Below, one piece after another: positions 41,584 to 51,022 of a stretch of 64,000 bases of DNA. Source of the DNA: Hydrogenophaga sp. (GTDB lineage: Bacteria > Pseudomonadota > Gammaproteobacteria > Burkholderiales > Burkholderiaceae_C); assembly GCF_030158645.1 (NCBI RefSeq), contig NZ_JAOASO010000085.1:62001-126000 (forward strand), given 5' to 3'. The notes beneath the pieces were generated by a model. The model did no database searches and was not told the origin of the DNA. It saw nothing but the letters and a program-made list of their open reading frames with translations. Made by a program: the position numbers and the translations under genes. The stretch's first letter is position 1. Each line of letters starts with the position of its first letter.

Positions 41584-42216
41584 ATGATCAGAATCGGCAT
41601 CGTTGACGACCACGCCATCGTGCGCACCGGCCTGCGGCAGTTTCTGTCCGAGCATGTGGACCTGCGCGTGACGGGTGAAGCCAACAACGGTCGCGAGGCG
41701 CTCGATCTCGTGCGCGGGGGCGAGGTCGACGTGTTGCTGATGGACATTTCCATGCCCGAGCACGGCGGCGTGGACGCACTGCAGGCGATCAAGGCGCGCT
41801 TTCCCGATCTCGCGGTGCTCATCCTGAGCGGTTTCCCCGAGGCGCAGTACGCCACCACCCTGCTGCGCTTTGGCGCCAGCGGTTACCTCAACAAGGAATG
41901 CGCGCCCGAGGACATCGTCAACGCCATCCGCACCGTGTCGCGCGGTCGCCGTTACGTGAGCCCGGCGGTGGCCGAGTTGCTGGCCGACGGGGCCGCCGGT
42001 GCGGTGGAGCAACCAGCGCACGAACTGCTCTCCGAACGGGAGATGCAGGTGTTCCTGCGCCTGGCGAAGGGCGAAACCATTGGCCACATGGCCGAGCAGA
42101 TGTTCCTGAGTGTGAAGACCGTGAGCACCTACCGCTCGCGCGTGCTGGAAAAACTCAAACTCGCCAGCAACAGCGATCTCACGTACTACGCACTCAAGAA
42201 CGGCCTGATCCAGTGA
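41584..42216 (+). CDS. NarL/FixJ-family response regulator
   Basis: A 210-residue DNA-binding response regulator. The receiver has Asp8-Asp9, phospho-acceptor Asp54 (VLLMDISMP) and a lysine in YLNKE. The C-terminal LuxR-type helix-turn-helix is ELLSEREMQVFLRLAKGETIGHMAEQMFLSVKTVSTYRSRVLEKL. The ATG at 41584 was preferred. It is divergent from csbD across a 259-bp gap (41325-41583) in which I see no gene. It is a plausible partner of the NarX-type kinase at 38242. Confidence 0.92.
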   Translation: MIRIGIVDDHAIVRTGLRQFLSEHVDLRVTGEANNGREALDLVRGGEVDVLLMDISMPEHGGVDALQAIKARFPDLAVLILSGFPEAQYATTLLRFGASGYLNKECAPEDIVNAIRTVSRGRRYVSPAVAELLADGAAGAVEQPAHELLSEREMQVFLRLAKGETIGHMAEQMFLSVKTVSTYRSRVLEKLKLASNSDLTYYALKNGLIQ

Positions 42217-42232
42217 TGCCCGCCTGAGGGTC

Positions 42233-43651
42233 TCAGAGCATCCGCTCCATCAGCCGGCTCAGCGTTTCCATCGCGCGGTCGTCCAGGCCGCGCCGGCGCC
42301 ATGCCTCCAGCGTGATCGCTTGGGATGCGTCGCGGTCGCGTTCGAACAAGCGGTTCATCTCGGCGCCGAAATCGTCGCCCAGCACGATCACGTTGAGTTC
42401 GCTGTTGGCCACAAAGCTCAGCCAGTCGAGGTTGCTCGACCCCACGGTGGAGAACACGCCGTCGATCACGGCGGTCTTGGCGTGCATCAGCGCGTGTTCC
42501 ATCTGGTAGATGCGCACACCCGAGCTCAGCAGGTCGTCGTAGTAGGAGCGCCCGGCGTGGAACGCCAGCGTGGAGTCGCTGCGACCGGGCAGCACCATCT
42601 CCACCACCACGCCGCGCTCGGCCGCCTTGCGCAGGGCGGTCACGAAGTCGTTGCCGGGGGCGAAGTAGGCCATGGTGAAGCGCACGTTGACCTGCGCCGC
42701 GTCCACCGCGGCCAGAAGCGTGCTGTAGATGCGGTTGTCCTTGTCGCGCGGGTCGCTGGCGATCACCTTCACCACGCGCGTGCCGGGCTCGGCCGCGGCC
42801 TTTTGCGGGGCCGGTTGTCCCAGCTCGCCTTGGCAGCCCTGCTCGCGCCAGGTGGTCTCGAACACCTGGCCGATCACCGGCACCACGGGGCCGCGCAGTT
42901 CGATCTGCGTGTCGCGCCAGCCGTCGTCGAGCGCGCCTTCGCCGGTGGGTTGGCCGCGGCGGCCGAACGAGCTGGAGCCGTACACGCGGCTGATGTTGAT
43001 GCCGCCGGTGAAGGCCACGTCCTCGTCGACCACGAGCAGCTTGCGGTGGTCGCGGTGCGTCAGGCCCCAGAAGCCGGGGCGTTTGGTCGGGTTGATCGGG
43101 TTGAAGGCGCACACCGCCACACCGCCGTCCACCAAACGCTTGAAGAACGCATCGGGCGTGGTGATGGAGCCGACCGCGTCGTAGATCATGGCCACTTTCA
43201 CGCCCTGCGCGGCGCGTGCGAGCAGCAGCTCGGCCACCTCGGCCGCCACGCCTTCGTCCTCCACGATGTAGCTCTGCAGCAGCACGCGGCCGCGCGCCTG
43301 TGCAATGGCCGCCTTCATGGCGCCGAAGGTGGCGGGCCCGTCGACCAGCAGGCGCGTGCGGTTGCCCTGGTAGAGATCGGCATCGCCGGTGGCGGTGAGC
43401 GTCTTCAGGTGGTGGATCGCCAGATCCTTCTTGCCTTCGTTGACCATGCCCTGCAGCGCCTTGCGCTCGGCCGTGGCCGATACCTGGCCGGCGGCCCCGC
43501 TCACATTGACCGTGCCGGCCTGTTCCACGGGCAGGTCGGCGGTTTTGGGTGGCAGGCTGGAACACCCCACCACCGCGAGCAGCAGGCCCGAGAGGACGAG
43601 GCCGCACAGCCGGCGCAGGCCGGGCGTTTGGGGTGAGCGAGTCTTGTGCAT
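42233..43651 (-). CDS. Phospholipase D-family lipoprotein (cardiolipin synthase-like)
   Basis: A 472-residue PLD-superfamily enzyme with two HxKxxxxD motifs, HRKLLVVD near residue 201 and HAKTAVID near 389. It would act as a phosphatidyltransferase, ClsC-like, or as a phospholipase. The N-terminus is a lipoprotein signal (GLLLAVVGC, Cys30), so it is probably periplasm-facing and membrane-tethered. The frame converges 16 bp from the NarL-type regulator. The lipid theme continues in the MCE operon upstream. Confidence 0.87.
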   Translation of the reverse strand: MHKTRSPQTPGLRRLCGLVLSGLLLAVVGCSSLPPKTADLPVEQAGTVNVSGAAGQVSATAERKALQGMVNEGKKDLAIHHLKTLTATGDADLYQGNRTRLLVDGPATFGAMKAAIAQARGRVLLQSYIVEDEGVAAEVAELLLARAAQGVKVAMIYDAVGSITTPDAFFKRLVDGGVAVCAFNPINPTKRPGFWGLTHRDHRKLLVVDEDVAFTGGINISRVYGSSSFGRRGQPTGEGALDDGWRDTQIELRGPVVPVIGQVFETTWREQGCQGELGQPAPQKAAAEPGTRVVKVIASDPRDKDNRIYSTLLAAVDAAQVNVRFTMAYFAPGNDFVTALRKAAERGVVVEMVLPGRSDSTLAFHAGRSYYDDLLSSGVRIYQMEHALMHAKTAVIDGVFSTVGSSNLDWLSFVANSELNVIVLGDDFGAEMNRLFERDRDASQAITLEAWRRRGLDDRAMETLSRLMERML

Positions 43652-43793
43652 GGGTGCTATGGGTGAAGGGATGACCGGGGCGCCACGGTGGCGCAGACCC
43701 GAGTGTGCTCGTGCCGGGGCCGAGTGTGCGTCGGCGGGGGCAATGTGGGCGTGTCGGACCCGGCCGACAACGCTGGCTGTCTCCCGCGCGGCT

Positions 43794-44384
43794 TCATGGT
43801 GTGCCGGTGATGCGCTGGGCCAGGCGCCAGAGCGCCAGCCGGTGGCCCGCGGCCAGGGCGTCGGGCGAGCGGTCGGTCAGCGCGGTGTCGATCTCGGCGG
43901 CGCCGGTGGTGGGGGGCGTTGAGGGCGGGTCGTTGGTGAACCACCAGCGCGCCCGCAGGCGCAGCGTCTGGCGTGTTTCATCCGCCACCAGCGTGTCGAT
44001 GGCCACGCGCAGCCGGCGTGCCACCACCACGCCCGCCGGCGCGGGTGACAACCACACCAGGTCCTCGCCGCGCAACAGCGCGAGATCGGCCGCGAGCCGC
44101 ATCGGAATGCTTTCGCGCAGCGGCACCACCCAGCGGTGGCCCGGCAGCGGCACCACGCCAGCCGCGCCGCTGGCCACCACCAGCGTGTCGCGCTCCAGCG
44201 CGTCGGGCAGGGGCAGGCGGCCCGAGAGCTCCCACACCGCGCCGTCACCGGGTCGGGGCGCGGGCACCGCCTCGGGTGGCTCGCTTTTGAGTTCGTACCA
44301 GCGCGTGGGCGCCTGGGTGGAGGCGCAGCCCGCCAGCCACAGCGGCACCGCACCCGCACACGTGAGGATCCGGCGGCGCTTCAT
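43794..44384 (-). CDS. PqiC-like ABC transport auxiliary lipoprotein
   Basis: A 196-residue predicted lipoprotein (lipobox LAGC, Cys20) of the ABC-type transport auxiliary/PqiC family, which links MCE proteins to the outer membrane. Typical are RWYELKSEPPE just after the lipobox and a C-terminal domain with a conserved Arg/Trp-rich region. It overlaps the MCE gene by 4 bp (ATGA). It is the last gene of the four-gene MCE operon. Confidence 0.82.
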   Translation of the reverse strand: MKRRRILTCAGAVPLWLAGCASTQAPTRWYELKSEPPEAVPAPRPGDGAVWELSGRLPLPDALERDTLVVASGAAGVVPLPGHRWVVPLRESIPMRLAADLALLRGEDLVWLSPAPAGVVVARRLRVAIDTLVADETRQTLRLRARWWFTNDPPSTPPTTGAAEIDTALTDRSPDALAAGHRLALWRLAQRITGTP

Positions 44385-45388
44385 GGCGTCATCCTTCGGC
44401 CGCGCAGCACCGAATCGGGCTGCTGCTCCAGTGTTTCGGCCAGATCGCGCAGGGCGCGCGCGGCGCGCGAGAGGTCGTCCAGCGCGCGGTCGGCGCCCAG
44501 GCGCAGGCTGGAGTCGTCGGCGGTGGCTTCCCGCAACGACGCGGCGCTGCGGCCCACCTCGTCCGCGGCGCGCTGCAGGTTCTGCACCAGCGGCGCGTTG
44601 GGCGCGAGCAGCTCGCCCACCTGGTCCGAGGTCTTGTTGATCGACTGCGCGGCTTCGCCCAGGCCGTCCATGGCCTTGCGGGTGGAGGTCAGCGAGCGTT
44701 GCAGCTCGTTGGCCACCGGGTCGATGCGCTGGTCCAGCTTGGTGGCCACGCGGTTCACGGTGGCGGTGATCGCGGCCAGGTCGGTCAGTGCCTGCTTGAG
44801 TTCGGGGCCGGACACCATGGCGCGCGCCGAGGCCGCGATGGCCGAGAGGTCTTCCGCGATCTTGCGGAAGTCCATGCCTTCGAGCTGGTTCTTCAGCGCC
44901 TGGATGGCGGTGGCGGTGGTCGGGATCTCGGTCATGTCGCGGTAGGTGCCGCGCAGGTCGCCCGGGCGCTCGGGTCTCAGGTCCAAGTCGACATACAACT
45001 GCCCGGTCAGCAGACTCTGCATCGAGAGCTGGGCGCTTAAGCCGCGCTCCACCAGCGCGGGCAATGCCAGCCCCACGCCCTGGGTGCGGCGGCCATCGAG
45101 CCCGCTCACCGCGTCGCCTTCGAGCCCGACCACCACGGGAATGGAGAAGTCGTCGGTCTTGCGGTCGTAGAAGACCGCGATCGACTCCACGCTGCCCACC
45201 CGAACACCGCGAAACACCACCGGTGCGCCCACTTGCAGGCCATAGACCGAGCCTCTGAAAAACATGACGGCTTTCTCCTTGCGGGTGAAGAGGCTGTTGC
45301 CCGCCAGCGCGATGACGGCGGTGGCGATCAAGGCCAGACCGACGACCACAAAGGTGCCGATGAGGGTGGGGCTGAGCTGGCGCTTCAT
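44381..45388 (-). CDS. MCE (MlaD/PqiB-type) substrate-binding protein
   Basis: A 335-residue inner-membrane-anchored MCE protein. Helix 1 is at about 8-30, then one MCE domain (VMFFRGSVYGLQVGAPVVFRGVRVGSVESI, about 41-118). A long helical C-terminus (about 155-325) could form a needle or barrel as in other single-MCE proteins. It would shuttle phospholipid across the periplasm. It is coupled to its neighbours by 4-bp overlaps at both ends. No MlaC is present, so a lipoprotein partner (PqiC-like) is the likelier receiver. Confidence 0.87.
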   Translation of the reverse strand: MKRQLSPTLIGTFVVVGLALIATAVIALAGNSLFTRKEKAVMFFRGSVYGLQVGAPVVFRGVRVGSVESIAVFYDRKTDDFSIPVVVGLEGDAVSGLDGRRTQGVGLALPALVERGLSAQLSMQSLLTGQLYVDLDLRPERPGDLRGTYRDMTEIPTTATAIQALKNQLEGMDFRKIAEDLSAIAASARAMVSGPELKQALTDLAAITATVNRVATKLDQRIDPVANELQRSLTSTRKAMDGLGEAAQSINKTSDQVGELLAPNAPLVQNLQRAADEVGRSAASLREATADDSSLRLGADRALDDLSRAARALRDLAETLEQQPDSVLRGRRMTP

Positions 45389-46152
45389 GCGGCTTCGGTC
45401 TCGGATTCGGTGGCGCCGCGGCGCAGGAAGGCCCGCACGCCGGGCGGGCCGCGGTGCAGCAATTCGTCGGGGGGGCCGAGGGCGGTCATGGTCTTGGTCT
45501 GGGCGTCGAGAAAGAGGACGCGGTCGGCCAGCGCGAAGAGGCTGCCCAGCTCGTGGCTGACCATCACCACGGCCGTGCCCAGGTCGTCGCGCAGGTGGCG
45601 GATCAGGTCGTCCAGGTGGGCCGAGGACAGCGGGTCCAGGCCGGCCGAGGGCTCGTCGAGAAACAGCAGCGGTGGGTCGAGCGCCAGCGCGCGCGCAATC
45701 GCCGCGCGCTTGCGCATGCCGCCGCTGAGCTGGGCGGGTTCGGCCTCGAAGCTGCCGCCCAGCCCCACCAGCGCGAGCTTGAAGCGGGCATCCTGCTCGC
45801 AGGCCTGCGCATCGCGGTCGGTGAACAGCTGCATCGGCAGCATGACGTTTTCGCCCACCGTCATGCTGCTCCACAGGGCGCCGGCCTGGAACGCCACACC
45901 GAAGCCCTGGCGCAGCACGCCCAGGGTGTTGGCATCGGCCGTGTACAGGTTTTGCGTGCCGTGCAGCACCTGGCCGGCGGCGGGCGCCTGCAATCCGATG
46001 AGGTGGCGCAACAAGGTGCTCTTGCCGCAACCGCTGCCGCCCGCGATGGCCAGCACCTCGCCGGGCAACACGTCGAACGTGAGGTCGCGCTGCACGACGT
46101 GGTCGCCAAAGGCCATCGTCACATCCTGCACGCGGATCAGGGGAGCCGTCAT
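45385..46152 (-). CDS. MCE-transporter ATP-binding protein (MlaF-like)
   Basis: A 255-residue ABC ATPase. Walker A is GGSGCGKST near residue 39, the signature is LSGGMRKRAAIARALA near 143, Walker B is LLFLDEPSAGLD and the switch is VMVSHELGS. The SGGMRKR signature is characteristic of MlaF/Ttg2A-type ATPases. The ATG is at 46152. It lies 4 bp after the permease gene and overlaps the MCE gene. Confidence 0.9.
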   Translation of the reverse strand: MTAPLIRVQDVTMAFGDHVVQRDLTFDVLPGEVLAIAGGSGCGKSTLLRHLIGLQAPAAGQVLHGTQNLYTADANTLGVLRQGFGVAFQAGALWSSMTVGENVMLPMQLFTDRDAQACEQDARFKLALVGLGGSFEAEPAQLSGGMRKRAAIARALALDPPLLFLDEPSAGLDPLSSAHLDDLIRHLRDDLGTAVVMVSHELGSLFALADRVLFLDAQTKTMTALGPPDELLHRGPPGVRAFLRRGATESETEAA

Positions 46153-46156
46153 CGCG

Positions 46157-47314
46157 TCACCAGTCCAGTTGTTGAAAGACCACCGTGAGCACCGAGGCCG
46201 CGACCACCATCCACACGATGGCCTGCACCACCGCGGCGGTGGTGGCGTCGCCCACGGCCTGCGCGCTGCGCCCGGCCGACATGCCCTGCAGGCAACCGGC
46301 GAGCGCCACCAGCACCGCGTACACCGTGCCCTTGAGCAGGCCGATCAGCACGTGCGGCAAGGTGAGGGCCTGCGCGCTGGCGTACACGTATTCGAGCGGC
46401 GTCACGTTGTAGAGCCCCACCGCCACCAGCCAGCCCACCGCCATGCCCACCAGCGCGGCGAACGCCGTGAGCAGCGGCCCCACGATGAGCAGCGCCAGCA
46501 CGCGCGGCAGCACCAGGAAGTCCACCGGGTTCACACCGAGCGTGGTGAGGGCGTCCACCTCTTCGTTGGCCCGCATGCTGCCGATCTGCGCGGCAAACGC
46601 CGCGCCCACGCGGCCCGCGAGCACGATGCCCACCAGCAGCGCCGCCACCTCGCGCACCACGCCCACGGTCACCAGATCGGCGATGTAGTTCTGCGCGCCG
46701 AAGCGCTGCAGTTGTGCCGCCCCCATGTAGGCCACGATCAGGCCGACCAGAAAACTCACCAGCGCCACAATGGGCAGGCTGCGTGGGCCGGTCTGTTCCA
46801 CCTGCCAGGCCAGGTCGCGCCAGCGCATGCCGCTGTTGCCGCGCAGCCAGCGGCCCACCGACAGCAGCACCTCGCCCACAAACGTGAGCGAGCGGCGACC
46901 ATCGGCCCACCAGGCCTGGGTGCTCGCCCCCAGGCGGGCGATGCGGCCCGGCGCGGGCGCAGCGGCTGCGCCCGCGGGTGTCTCCGCCAGCGCCATCGAG
47001 AGGATCTCGCGCAGGCCTTCGGGCAGGCCTTGCAGGTCGATGGTCACCGGCGGGCGGGCCAGTCCGCTCAGGCGCTGCCACAGGGTGGAGGCGAGCGCCA
47101 CGTCCCACGAAGCCAGTGCCGTGGTGTCAAAGCGCACCTCGCCTTGCACCAAGGCGGTGGGTGCATCCGGCAAGGCGGCCCGGTGGCCGCGCCATTCCCC
47201 GACGATGCCGAGCACCCAGGCGTTGCCGTGTTGCCCCCATTGCGCACCCGCCGCGGACCGGACGCCGCCGGGCGCAGCTGCGCGCGGTTCGGTGTTGGGA
47301 AGCGGTTCGGTCAT
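46157..47314 (-). CDS. MlaE-type permease with fused N-terminal STAS-like domain
   Basis: A 385-residue permease. Residues about 1-130 are hydrophilic and look like an MlaB-type STAS domain (VRFDTTALASWDVALASTLWQRL, then PVTIDLQGLPEGLREIL). Residues about 150-385 are the MlaE membrane domain with conserved AQLQRFGAQNYIADLVTVGVVREVAALLVGIVLAGRVGAAF and EEVDALTTLGVNP. Such fused STAS-permeases replace separate MlaE and MlaB proteins. The ATG at 47314 is preferred over a GTG at 47320. It is the first gene of the MCE operon, divergent from the AsmA gene. Confidence 0.88.
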   Translation of the reverse strand: MTEPLPNTEPRAAAPGGVRSAAGAQWGQHGNAWVLGIVGEWRGHRAALPDAPTALVQGEVRFDTTALASWDVALASTLWQRLSGLARPPVTIDLQGLPEGLREILSMALAETPAGAAAAPAPGRIARLGASTQAWWADGRRSLTFVGEVLLSVGRWLRGNSGMRWRDLAWQVEQTGPRSLPIVALVSFLVGLIVAYMGAAQLQRFGAQNYIADLVTVGVVREVAALLVGIVLAGRVGAAFAAQIGSMRANEEVDALTTLGVNPVDFLVLPRVLALLIVGPLLTAFAALVGMAVGWLVAVGLYNVTPLEYVYASAQALTLPHVLIGLLKGTVYAVLVALAGCLQGMSAGRSAQAVGDATTAAVVQAIVWMVVAASVLTVVFQQLDW

Positions 47315-47453
47315 CGCCACAGACTAGGCGCGCAAAGTGCCCCGGTCGGTTCGCTGCCACACATACGCCGCGCTCTCGGGCCTCCACAATGGTTTGCATG
47401 ACCCATTTGCGCAACACACCGTGCCGTTGAACCCCGGCGCAGACGCCCCTCCC

Positions 47454-49550
47454 ATGCCCGCCCCGGCCGGGCGCTGGCCCCGCCCGGCTTGGGTGGCGGG
47501 GGGATTGGCCGGGCTGTTGGTGCTCGGTGTGGTGGTGGGTGAAACGACCGGCTGGCCCGTGCTGCGCCAACCCATGGAGCGCGCCATGACCCGCGCAGCC
47601 GGCGTGCCGGTGGTGCTGCAGGGCGACGTCCAGCTCCACCTGATCTGGCGCCCGCGCCTCGAGGTGGGCGGCCTGCAAGTCGCCTCCGGCGAGCGCTTCG
47701 AGGTGCCGCACCTGCTCGACGCGCAAGGTGTGGAGCTGGCCTGGACCTGGGGCGATGTGTGGCGCTGGCGCCAGGGCCAGGTCTTGCGCATTCACAGCCT
47801 GCAGGCCGACGAACTCGACGCGCAACTGGTGCGCCTGAAGGACGGCAGCGCCAACTGGCAGCTCGGAGCGCCCCAACGCGATGAGAAGCCCGATGCGGTG
47901 GCGAGCCTGCCGCGATTCGGCACGCTGCTCATGAAGAAGGGCCGCATCGACTGGAACGACGCGGTGCAGGACGTGGACCTGAAGGTGGCTGTGCAGGGCA
48001 GCGAAGGCGAGGCCGTGTCGGGCGCCGACGCGGGCTACGTGGCCACCTTCAGCGGCCGCTACCAGGCCTTGCCGCTCAAGCTCGACGTGCGCGCCGGCAG
48101 CACCCTGCCCTTGCTGCAGGATGCGGAGGGTGCGGCCGCGGCGCCGTGGGTGCCGCTGCGCGTGGAAGGCAGCGTGGGCACCTCGCGCCTTCTGTTCGAC
48201 GGCCAGGCCGCCGCCCTGCTGGGCACCCCGCGCCTGCAGGGCGAGATCCGGTTCAAGGGCCGCTCGCTGGCCGCCGTGGGCGATCCGCTGGGCATCACCC
48301 TGCCCCAGACGCCGCCGTTCGACCTGCGCGGCACGATCGACCACGAAGCCGGTGCCTGGCGCCTGAAAGCCCAACGCGCGGTCATCGGCAGCAGCCAGCT
48401 GGCGGGCGACCTCCTGTTCGACCAGCGCGAGAAGCCCGCCAAACTCTCGGGCCAGCTCACCGGCAGCCGGCTCGCGCTGGCCGACCTGGGGCCCGCCATC
48501 GGTGGCCAAGGCGGCGACACCACCCGGGACGACGCCACCCCACCGGGCCGCGTGCTGCCGCAGCGCCGCTTCGACCTGCCCTCGCTCAAGGCCATGGACG
48601 CCGATGTGCAGGTCGACATCTCCCAGCTGGACTTCGGCACCACCGCCATGGCGCCGCTGCAAGGCGTGAAGACGCGTGTGCGCCTGGCCGGCGGCGTGCT
48701 GAAGCTGGACGACTTGAAGGCCTCGGTCTCGGGCGGATCGATCGCGGGTTCGACGCAACTCGACGCCAACGCCAGCCCGGCCGCCTGGGTCGCCAAGCTC
48801 GACTTCAAGGCCATCGACATGGCGGGCTGGCTGCGCGGCCTCAGCACCGACGGTCCGCCCGCCAGCGCGCCGGCGGCCAAGGGCGCGGCCACCCTGAAGA
48901 AAGAGCGCAACCAGGCCCGCCAGGGCGGCGACCAGGCCGTGCAGAGCTACCTCACCGGTCTGCTGTTCGGCAGCGTGCACGTGCGCGGCGCGGGCCGTTC
49001 CACCGGCGAGATCCTGGCCAGCCTCGATGGGCCCGTGCAGCTCACCCTGCGAGACGGCACGCTGTCTCACCTGGCCACCGAAGCCATGGGCCTGGACGTG
49101 GCCGAATCGCTGGGCGTGCTGATCCGCGGTGACCAGCCCCTGCCCCTGCGCTGCGCGCGCTTCGACATGATCGCCCGCAACGGGGTGGTGGCGCCCACGC
49201 TGGCGGTGATCGACAGCGCCGACAGCACCATCCGCATCACCGGCCAGGTGAGCCTGCGCGACGAGTCGCTGGCGCTGCGCGTCGTGACCCGTTCGCACGA
49301 CTGGTCGCCGTTGTCGCTGCGCACGCCCGTCACCGTGAGCGGCACGCTGGCCGACCCGCAGGTGGGCATCGAGGCGCAGGGCCTGATCGGTCGGGTGCTC
49401 GGTGCGGTGGCGCTGGGCGTGGCGGCCGGCCCGGCGGCCGCCTTGCTGCCGCTGATCGAGCAAGGTTCCACCGCGAAGGTCGACCCCTGCACCGTGGCCG
49501 CAGCGCCGGCCCAGACAGAAGCCCAGCCAGCGGTGCCCCGCAAACCCTGA
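47454..49550 (+). CDS. AsmA-family envelope protein
   Basis: A 698-residue protein with one N-terminal helix (about 12-32, [21 protein letters not shown]) and a long periplasmic part rich in beta-strands, ending in a C-terminal AsmA domain ([26 protein letters not shown] and [34 protein letters not shown]). AsmA proteins are thought to bridge the periplasm and move phospholipid outward. The start may be ATG 47454 or GTG 47421; neither has a good ribosome-binding site. It faces away from the MCE operon, with a shared upstream region of about 139 bp. Confidence 0.85.
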   Translation: MPAPAGRWPRPAWVAGGLAGLLVLGVVVGETTGWPVLRQPMERAMTRAAGVPVVLQGDVQLHLIWRPRLEVGGLQVASGERFEVPHLLDAQGVELAWTWGDVWRWRQGQVLRIHSLQADELDAQLVRLKDGSANWQLGAPQRDEKPDAVASLPRFGTLLMKKGRIDWNDAVQDVDLKVAVQGSEGEAVSGADAGYVATFSGRYQALPLKLDVRAGSTLPLLQDAEGAAAAPWVPLRVEGSVGTSRLLFDGQAAALLGTPRLQGEIRFKGRSLAAVGDPLGITLPQTPPFDLRGTIDHEAGAWRLKAQRAVIGSSQLAGDLLFDQREKPAKLSGQLTGSRLALADLGPAIGGQGGDTTRDDATPPGRVLPQRRFDLPSLKAMDADVQVDISQLDFGTTAMAPLQGVKTRVRLAGGVLKLDDLKASVSGGSIAGSTQLDANASPAAWVAKLDFKAIDMAGWLRGLSTDGPPASAPAAKGAATLKKERNQARQGGDQAVQSYLTGLLFGSVHVRGAGRSTGEILASLDGPVQLTLRDGTLSHLATEAMGLDVAESLGVLIRGDQPLPLRCARFDMIARNGVVAPTLAVIDSADSTIRITGQVSLRDESLALRVVTRSHDWSPLSLRTPVTVSGTLADPQVGIEAQGLIGRVLGAVALGVAAGPAAALLPLIEQGSTAKVDPCTVAAAPAQTEAQPAVPRKP

Positions 49551-49675
49551 GCGGGCGACGGGCGTCGGCGTTTTCCTACACCCGGTCAGGGCATCGGCTG
49601 GCCGTCGGCCGCGTCGACGCTGCCTACATTGGAGGCATCGCAACGGTCGTCGTTGCGCCCCACCAGGAGCCTCGC

Positions 49676-49840
49676 ATGCTGCACTACGCCGTCGTCTTTT
49701 TCGTCATCGCCCTGATTGCGGCCGTGCTGGGCTTTGGTGGCCTGGCCGCGGGTGCCGCGAGCATCGGCAAGGTGCTCTTTGTCATCTTCATCGTGATGGC
49801 CCTGGTGACCATCGTGGCCGACATCGTGCGCCGCCGCTGA
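49676..49840 (+). CDS. DUF1328 (YtjA-type) small membrane protein
   Basis: A 54-residue protein with two hydrophobic helices ([20 protein letters not shown] and [19 protein letters not shown]) ending in RRR, the DUF1328/YtjA pattern. These are inner-membrane microproteins linked to stress but of unknown function. The ATG at 49676 follows CCAGGAGCCTCGC. It is convergent with the hypothetical gene that ends at 49851. Confidence 0.9.
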   Translation: MLHYAVVFFVIALIAAVLGFGGLAAGAASIGKVLFVIFIVMALVTIVADIVRRR

Positions 49841-49850
49841 GCATGCCCGC

Positions 49851-50540
49851 TCAACGCGTGTCGACAGACAGCAGGGCCTTGGCGGCTTCGATGCGCAGCG
49901 CCAGCGGCGCTGTGGGGTCGTTCATCACCGTGTGCAGGAAGGCTCGGGGTTCCACCGGCGCCAGGCCCACGGGCAAGGCCTGCTGAGGACGGGCCGCCGG
50001 TTCGGCAGGACGCAGGCACTGCAGGGCGTGGTTCCACGCGTCGGCCGAGATGCATTTCTGCCGCGACAGCAAATCGGCTTGCTGGTCCAGACCGGGTGCC
50101 GTGTCCAGCCACGGGTCTTCGCCGAACACGGCGGGCAGATCCGGACTCACAAAGGCCGACCAGTTGCCCGTCAGCGGCTGGTGCGCAGGCACCGCCGGCG
50201 CGCTGCGCACAGCGTCGGGGCAGGCGGGGTCGGCGGAAGGCAGCCGCTGAACGCGCGAGATCGCCACCTCCGGCAGGTAGCGCAGGCGCAGCTGCTCCAG
50301 GAAGTCGTGGGCCTGCGCCAGCGAGATCGGCTGTGCCAGCGAAAACCACAGCTGGTAGCTCTCGCTGCCATCGACCGCGATGGCCGGGGCAGGCAGTTCC
50401 AGCTCGGCCTGGACGCCCTGCCACACGTTGCGCAGCACGGCCCAGTCGGCTGGCCGCGCCAGTCCCAGCACCATCGCGCGCGTGTGGCCGTCCGGGCTCC
50501 CGCCAAAGAGACGTTGCTGTTCGGCGTCGAGCCGGTTCAC
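49851..50540 (-). CDS. Unrecognised protein translationally coupled to the DUF1854 gene
   Basis: A 229-residue protein I do not recognise. The N-terminal half (MNRLDAEQQRLFGG, AMVLGLARPADWAVLRNVWQG, SESYQLWFSLAQPISLAQAHDFLEQLRLRYLP) looks like a mixed alpha/beta fold. A Pro/Ala-rich part follows, then ALRIEAAKALL at the end. It has no signal peptide or membrane helix. The GTG start at 50540 overlaps the DUF1854 stop (GTGA), so the protein is produced together with it and the ABC protein. By position it probably belongs to cyanophycin metabolism. Confidence 0.75.
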   Translation of the reverse strand: MNRLDAEQQRLFGGSPDGHTRAMVLGLARPADWAVLRNVWQGVQAELELPAPAIAVDGSESYQLWFSLAQPISLAQAHDFLEQLRLRYLPEVAISRVQRLPSADPACPDAVRSAPAVPAHQPLTGNWSAFVSPDLPAVFGEDPWLDTAPGLDQQADLLSRQKCISADAWNHALQCLRPAEPAARPQQALPVGLAPVEPRAFLHTVMNDPTAPLALRIEAAKALLSVDTR

Positions 50541-51022
50541 AGGAAACGCTCCAGGTAGCGCCGCGACGCGCGGTCAAGCTGGTTGCGGTCGGGGATGTCG
50601 AACACCACACCGTGCGCGCTGGTGATCAGCAGGCGGCGCTGGCCGGGCAGGCGGCGGATGTCCTCCTCCACCTTGAGCACGAGTTCGGTGGGGCCGCGAT
50701 CGGTGTCCACCTGCCAGGTGCTGGGCGTGCCGAACGTGCTGACCTCGCGGATGCGCTGGATCACCGGCGAGAACTCGCGCTCGGCCAGGGCTTGCGCCAC
50801 CGCCGTGCGACGCGGCTCGTCCAGCGCGTCGAGCCGCGCCACGAACACCAACTCGTGCCCGTCGGGGCCGACGATGGAGATCGACTCCATGGGCGCGCTC
50901 AGCGGAAACGAGCGCACCACCTGTACGCCCACCTGTGGCTCGGCGCCGGCCACGCGGCACACCCAGCGGCCCTGGGCGTCGCACAAGAGTTCGAAGTCGG
51001 CCATGGAGGTGGTGGTGTTCAT
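50537..51022 (-). CDS. DUF1854 protein of the cyanophycin locus
   Basis: A 161-residue protein with the DUF1854 pattern: FELLCDAQGRWVCRV, VVRSFPLSAPMESISIVGPDGHELVFVARLDALD, EEDIRRLPGQRRLLITSAHGVVFDIPDRNQLD and a C-terminal SRRYLERFL. The family is repeatedly found beside cyanophycin synthetases in betaproteobacteria (recollection). Its role is unknown. The ATG at 51022 overlaps the ABC stop as ATGA, so the three minus-strand genes here are coupled. Confidence 0.85.
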   Translation of the reverse strand: MNTTTSMADFELLCDAQGRWVCRVAGAEPQVGVQVVRSFPLSAPMESISIVGPDGHELVFVARLDALDEPRRTAVAQALAEREFSPVIQRIREVSTFGTPSTWQVDTDRGPTELVLKVEEDIRRLPGQRRLLITSAHGVVFDIPDRNQLDRASRRYLERFL

